Origin: Candidatus Methanofastidiosia archaeon
Lineage (GTDB): Archaea; Methanobacteriota_B; Thermococci; Methanofastidiosales; NM3
DNA length: 7,510 bases
Direction of reading: 5' to 3'
Assembly (NCBI GenBank): GCA_020854925.1
Contig: JAHKLV010000066.1
Location: forward strand, 1-7,510
In this document: one piece after another, positions 5,957-7,510 of the stretch
Position numbering within the stretch: position 1 is the stretch's first letter
Layout of the letters: every line of letters begins with the position of its first letter
Notes under the pieces: generated by a model
Told to the model about the DNA's origin: nothing
The model's database searches: none
The model's input: only the letters and a program-made list of their open reading frames with translations
Position numbers and translations under genes: made by a program

Positions 5957-6459
5957 CCTCGCCAAGCGCGGCAGTCCTCGGTGATGTGCTGGAGGCATAC
6001 GGTGCGGATCCCGTCGGGTGGCACGTGACCATAGCGCCAGACCACCGGTCACGGACTGTTGTTATCTTCAGGAAGGGAAGGCGCGTATGGCAGGTAAAGA
6101 CGCACCACATAACGCCATACCACTCGCTGGGCGTCGGTGGCACGGCACGGGCCGACAGCGAACCGAACGAGGATGTTCCCTCTTTCGGTTGGCGCTCGCT
6201 CTCCCCGTCCCTTGCGGCCCGCATCAAGACTGATATCGCGGCGTCAGGCGCGCTTTCGCCGGAAACGGTATCCCGTATTGGGCGGGAAGAGCCGCGCCGC
6301 CCCGAGGAGATGCCCCGTGGCGTACTTGAGGGCCCCGTCACGATTCTTTCCAATCCCGTTTCAGCCATTTCCAAAAGCCAGGCAACGCTCGATTCAAAAC
6401 TGACCCGTGCACTTGACAAGCTCCTTCTCAAGACGGAAGGGGCATCGATGCACGGCTAA
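5953..6459 (+). CDS. Unrecognised 168-residue protein, coupled to iscU
   Basis: I do not recognise a family. The ATG at 5953 overlaps the iscU stop in an ATGA junction with no clear SD of its own, so translation probably depends on ribosomes finishing iscU. The N-terminal part (about 1-60) looks like a short helix followed by beta strands, WHVTIAPD and RTVVIFRKGRRVWQVK, then the His-rich THHITPYH (50-57). The middle (about 64-130) is polar, rich in Pro, Arg and Glu and perhaps loosely folded. A likely amphipathic helix covers about 148-162. There is no cysteine, signal peptide or membrane segment, so it cannot bind a cluster through Cys; His residues might bind metal. Its place in the operon suggests a role with IscS/IscU, as a metal donor, regulator or adaptor, but that is inference. 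The gene ends inside a hairpin shared with the convergent aminotransferase gene. Confidence 0.75.
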   Translation: MTSPSAAVLGDVLEAYGADPVGWHVTIAPDHRSRTVVIFRKGRRVWQVKTHHITPYHSLGVGGTARADSEPNEDVPSFGWRSLSPSLAARIKTDIAASGALSPETVSRIGREEPRRPEEMPRGVLEGPVTILSNPVSAISKSQATLDSKLTRALDKLLLKTEGASMHG

Positions 6460-6467
6460 CCGTGCAT
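6448..6467. terminator. Perfect 8-bp hairpin over overlapping convergent stop codons
   Basis: ATGCACGG-CTAA-CCGTGCAT forms an 8-bp stem with a 4-nt loop on either strand. The loop contains the plus-strand TAA stop (6457-6459) and the minus-strand TAG stop (6456-6458). It could protect both mRNA 3' ends or help transcription end in both directions. No T-run follows, because both strands enter the opposite coding region at once, so classic termination is not shown. Confidence 0.5.
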
Positions 6468-7510
6468 GTGAGCCTTGATAACGGAGGCGAGGCGCTTGAC
6501 ACCCTCGATGATCCTTTCATTGTCCACATACGAGAAGTTGATGCGCATGTGGTTTTCTCCACCTTCCGTGTAAAAGGCCCCCCCGTGGACATAGGCAACG
6601 TTTTCCTGGAGCGCCGCCTTGAACATCTCCTTCGTGTTCATGTAGGCGGGTAGCGTGACCCACAGGAACATGCCCCCCTCAGGTCGCGTCCAGCTGACGT
6701 CGGGTGGGAAGTACTCTTCCATGGCCTTTATCATAATGTCACGCTTTTCCTTATACATGGCAGCTATCCAGGGTATATGCCGGTCGATAAGGCCACGCCT
6801 GAGCAACTGGTACGTGATGAACTGGCAGTAGGTGTTTGTGCACAGGTCCGTCGCCTGCTTCATGATAACGAGCTTGCGGATAACCTCCTTAGGCGCGCAA
6901 ATCCACCCCATCCTAAATCCTGGCGAGAGAATCTTGGAAAAGGTCGAGAGGTAGATGGTGTTATCAGGGCAAAATGCCTTGACCGAGCGTATGTCTTCCC
7001 CTTCGAAGCGCAGCTTCGCGTAGGGATTGTCCTCAACGATGATGAGATTGTGCTCCATGCTTATGTCGGCGAGTTCCTGACGCTTCTGCTTGGAGTACGT
7101 GATGCCGGACGGATTCTGGAAGGTCGGCACGATGTAGAGGAAGGCGGGGGGCTTGGCACCAGACTCAAGCACCGCCCTCAGCGCGTCGATGTCGATACCG
7201 TCTTCCTGGAGGGGAATGGGGGTAAACGACGCCTGGTACATCCTGAACGCCTGGAGGCCGCCAAGGTACCCCGGCTCCTCTACAAGAACGGTGTCCCCCG
7301 GATTGAGAAGCGTTTTTGCAACGAGTTCCAATCCCTGTTGTGCGCCGCTCGTTACCAGGATGTTGTCCTCGTCGGAAATGACACCGACGCTGCGCTCGCG
7401 CGCCGCAAGAAACTTGCGTAGTTCTATGTACCCCTCTGTGGCACTGTACTGCAGTGCCTCATCAGCCTCGTTGAGGAGCACACTCTGCGAAATCCTGAAG
7501 ATGTCCTCCA
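6456..7510 (-). CDS. PLP-dependent class I/II aminotransferase (Aro8/LysN-like), N-terminus cut off
   Basis: This transfers amino groups between an amino acid and a 2-oxoacid using PLP. The window holds about 350 C-terminal residues; the reading frame continues past the right edge, so roughly 40-60 residues are missing. The GTG at 7481 is an internal Val, not a start. Visible blocks are ALQYSATEGYIELR, VTSGAQQGLELV (cofactor phosphate binding), VEEPGYLGGLQAF, PTFQNPSG with its substrate/PLP Asn, VEDNPY with the Asp that contacts the pyridine nitrogen and the Tyr, and STFSKILSPGFRMGW with the Schiff-base Lys at codon 6933-6935. The pattern matches the ARO8/2-aminoadipate/MocR-like group (COG1167) without a DNA-binding domain in the visible part. 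The substrate cannot be told: aromatic, branched-chain and 2-aminoadipate are all possible. It converges on the unknown gene, with stops overlapping by two bases. Confidence 0.93.
   Translation of the reverse strand, partial: EDIFRISQSVLLNEADEALQYSATEGYIELRKFLAARERSVGVISDEDNILVTSGAQQGLELVAKTLLNPGDTVLVEEPGYLGGLQAFRMYQASFTPIPLQEDGIDIDALRAVLESGAKPPAFLYIVPTFQNPSGITYSKQKRQELADISMEHNLIIVEDNPYAKLRFEGEDIRSVKAFCPDNTIYLSTFSKILSPGFRMGWICAPKEVIRKLVIMKQATDLCTNTYCQFITYQLLRRGLIDRHIPWIAAMYKEKRDIMIKAMEEYFPPDVSWTRPEGGMFLWVTLPAYMNTKEMFKAALQENVAYVHGGAFYTEGGENHMRINFSYVDNERIIEGVKRLASVIKAHMHG

Noticed and set aside
5210..6052. A 280-codon minus-strand open frame across iscS, iscU and the unknown gene
   Set aside because: It covers conserved, catalytically intact genes on the other strand and has no family signature or SD.
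5919..6431. A 170-codon minus-strand frame opposite the unknown gene, considered as the true gene there
   Set aside because: It overlaps the end of iscU, is Ser/Arg-rich, and lacks an SD; the plus-strand frame has the ATGA coupling and ends exactly at the convergent stop hairpin.
6777..7421. A 214-codon plus-strand frame inside the aminotransferase
   Set aside because: The opposite strand carries all PLP-enzyme motifs in order; the plus-strand product matches nothing.
7479..7481. GTG as the start of the aminotransferase
   Set aside because: The frame stays open to the window edge and the residues upstream fit the family, so this is an internal valine.
1..7510. tRNA or rRNA genes, CRISPR arrays, insertion sequences and defence genes
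   Set aside because: I saw no cloverleaf-like sequence, spaced direct repeats, transposase or terminal inverted repeats; housekeeping genes fill almost all of the window.

Overview
The window is archaeal, most likely from a euryarchaeal, methanogen-like lineage. The proteins are archaeal types: P0-type L10, Spt5 in place of bacterial NusG, a one-helix Sec61-gamma/SecE, archaeal FtsZ and DTD2-type D-aminoacyl-tRNA deacylase. The non-coding signals agree: A/T-rich TATA-like boxes, GGAGGTGA-type Shine-Dalgarno sites and occasional GTG/TTG starts. The sequence alone does not let me name a genus. Coding density is very high and no stretch over 300 bases lacks a gene.

Region 1 (1-3447, minus strand) is one operon read right to left: ftsZ, secE, spt5, rpl11, rpl1, rpl10 (cut by the window edge). 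Gaps run from 1 to 46 nt. A TATA-like box lies upstream of ftsZ, and the SD places the ftsZ start on a TTG. Early in the L1 coding region is an RNA fold that matches the known L1 autoregulatory mRNA target of methanogens. The first 11 bases of the gene nearly repeat its 5' arm.

Region 2 (3535-4344, minus strand) is dtdA, which clears D-amino acids from mischarged tRNAs. It lies upstream of ftsZ in the same direction, but a T-run and a new TATA box separate them.

Region 3 (4345-6459, plus strand) starts at a compact divergent promoter containing several small palindromes. It holds a cysteine desulfurase (IscS/NifS), the Fe-S scaffold IscU and an unrecognised 168-residue protein whose start codon overlaps the iscU stop. 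IscS would strip sulfur from cysteine and IscU would assemble the cluster. The third protein has no cysteine, so it cannot hold a cluster through Cys.

Region 4 (6456-7510, minus strand) is a fold-type I PLP aminotransferase cut at its N-terminal end by the window. It converges on the unknown gene. The two stop codons overlap in the loop of a perfect 8-bp hairpin, so both proteins end in Met-His-Gly.

The best candidates for new biology are the unknown gene in the isc operon, the L1 leader/coding RNA with its second 5' arm, and the convergent stop-codon hairpin.
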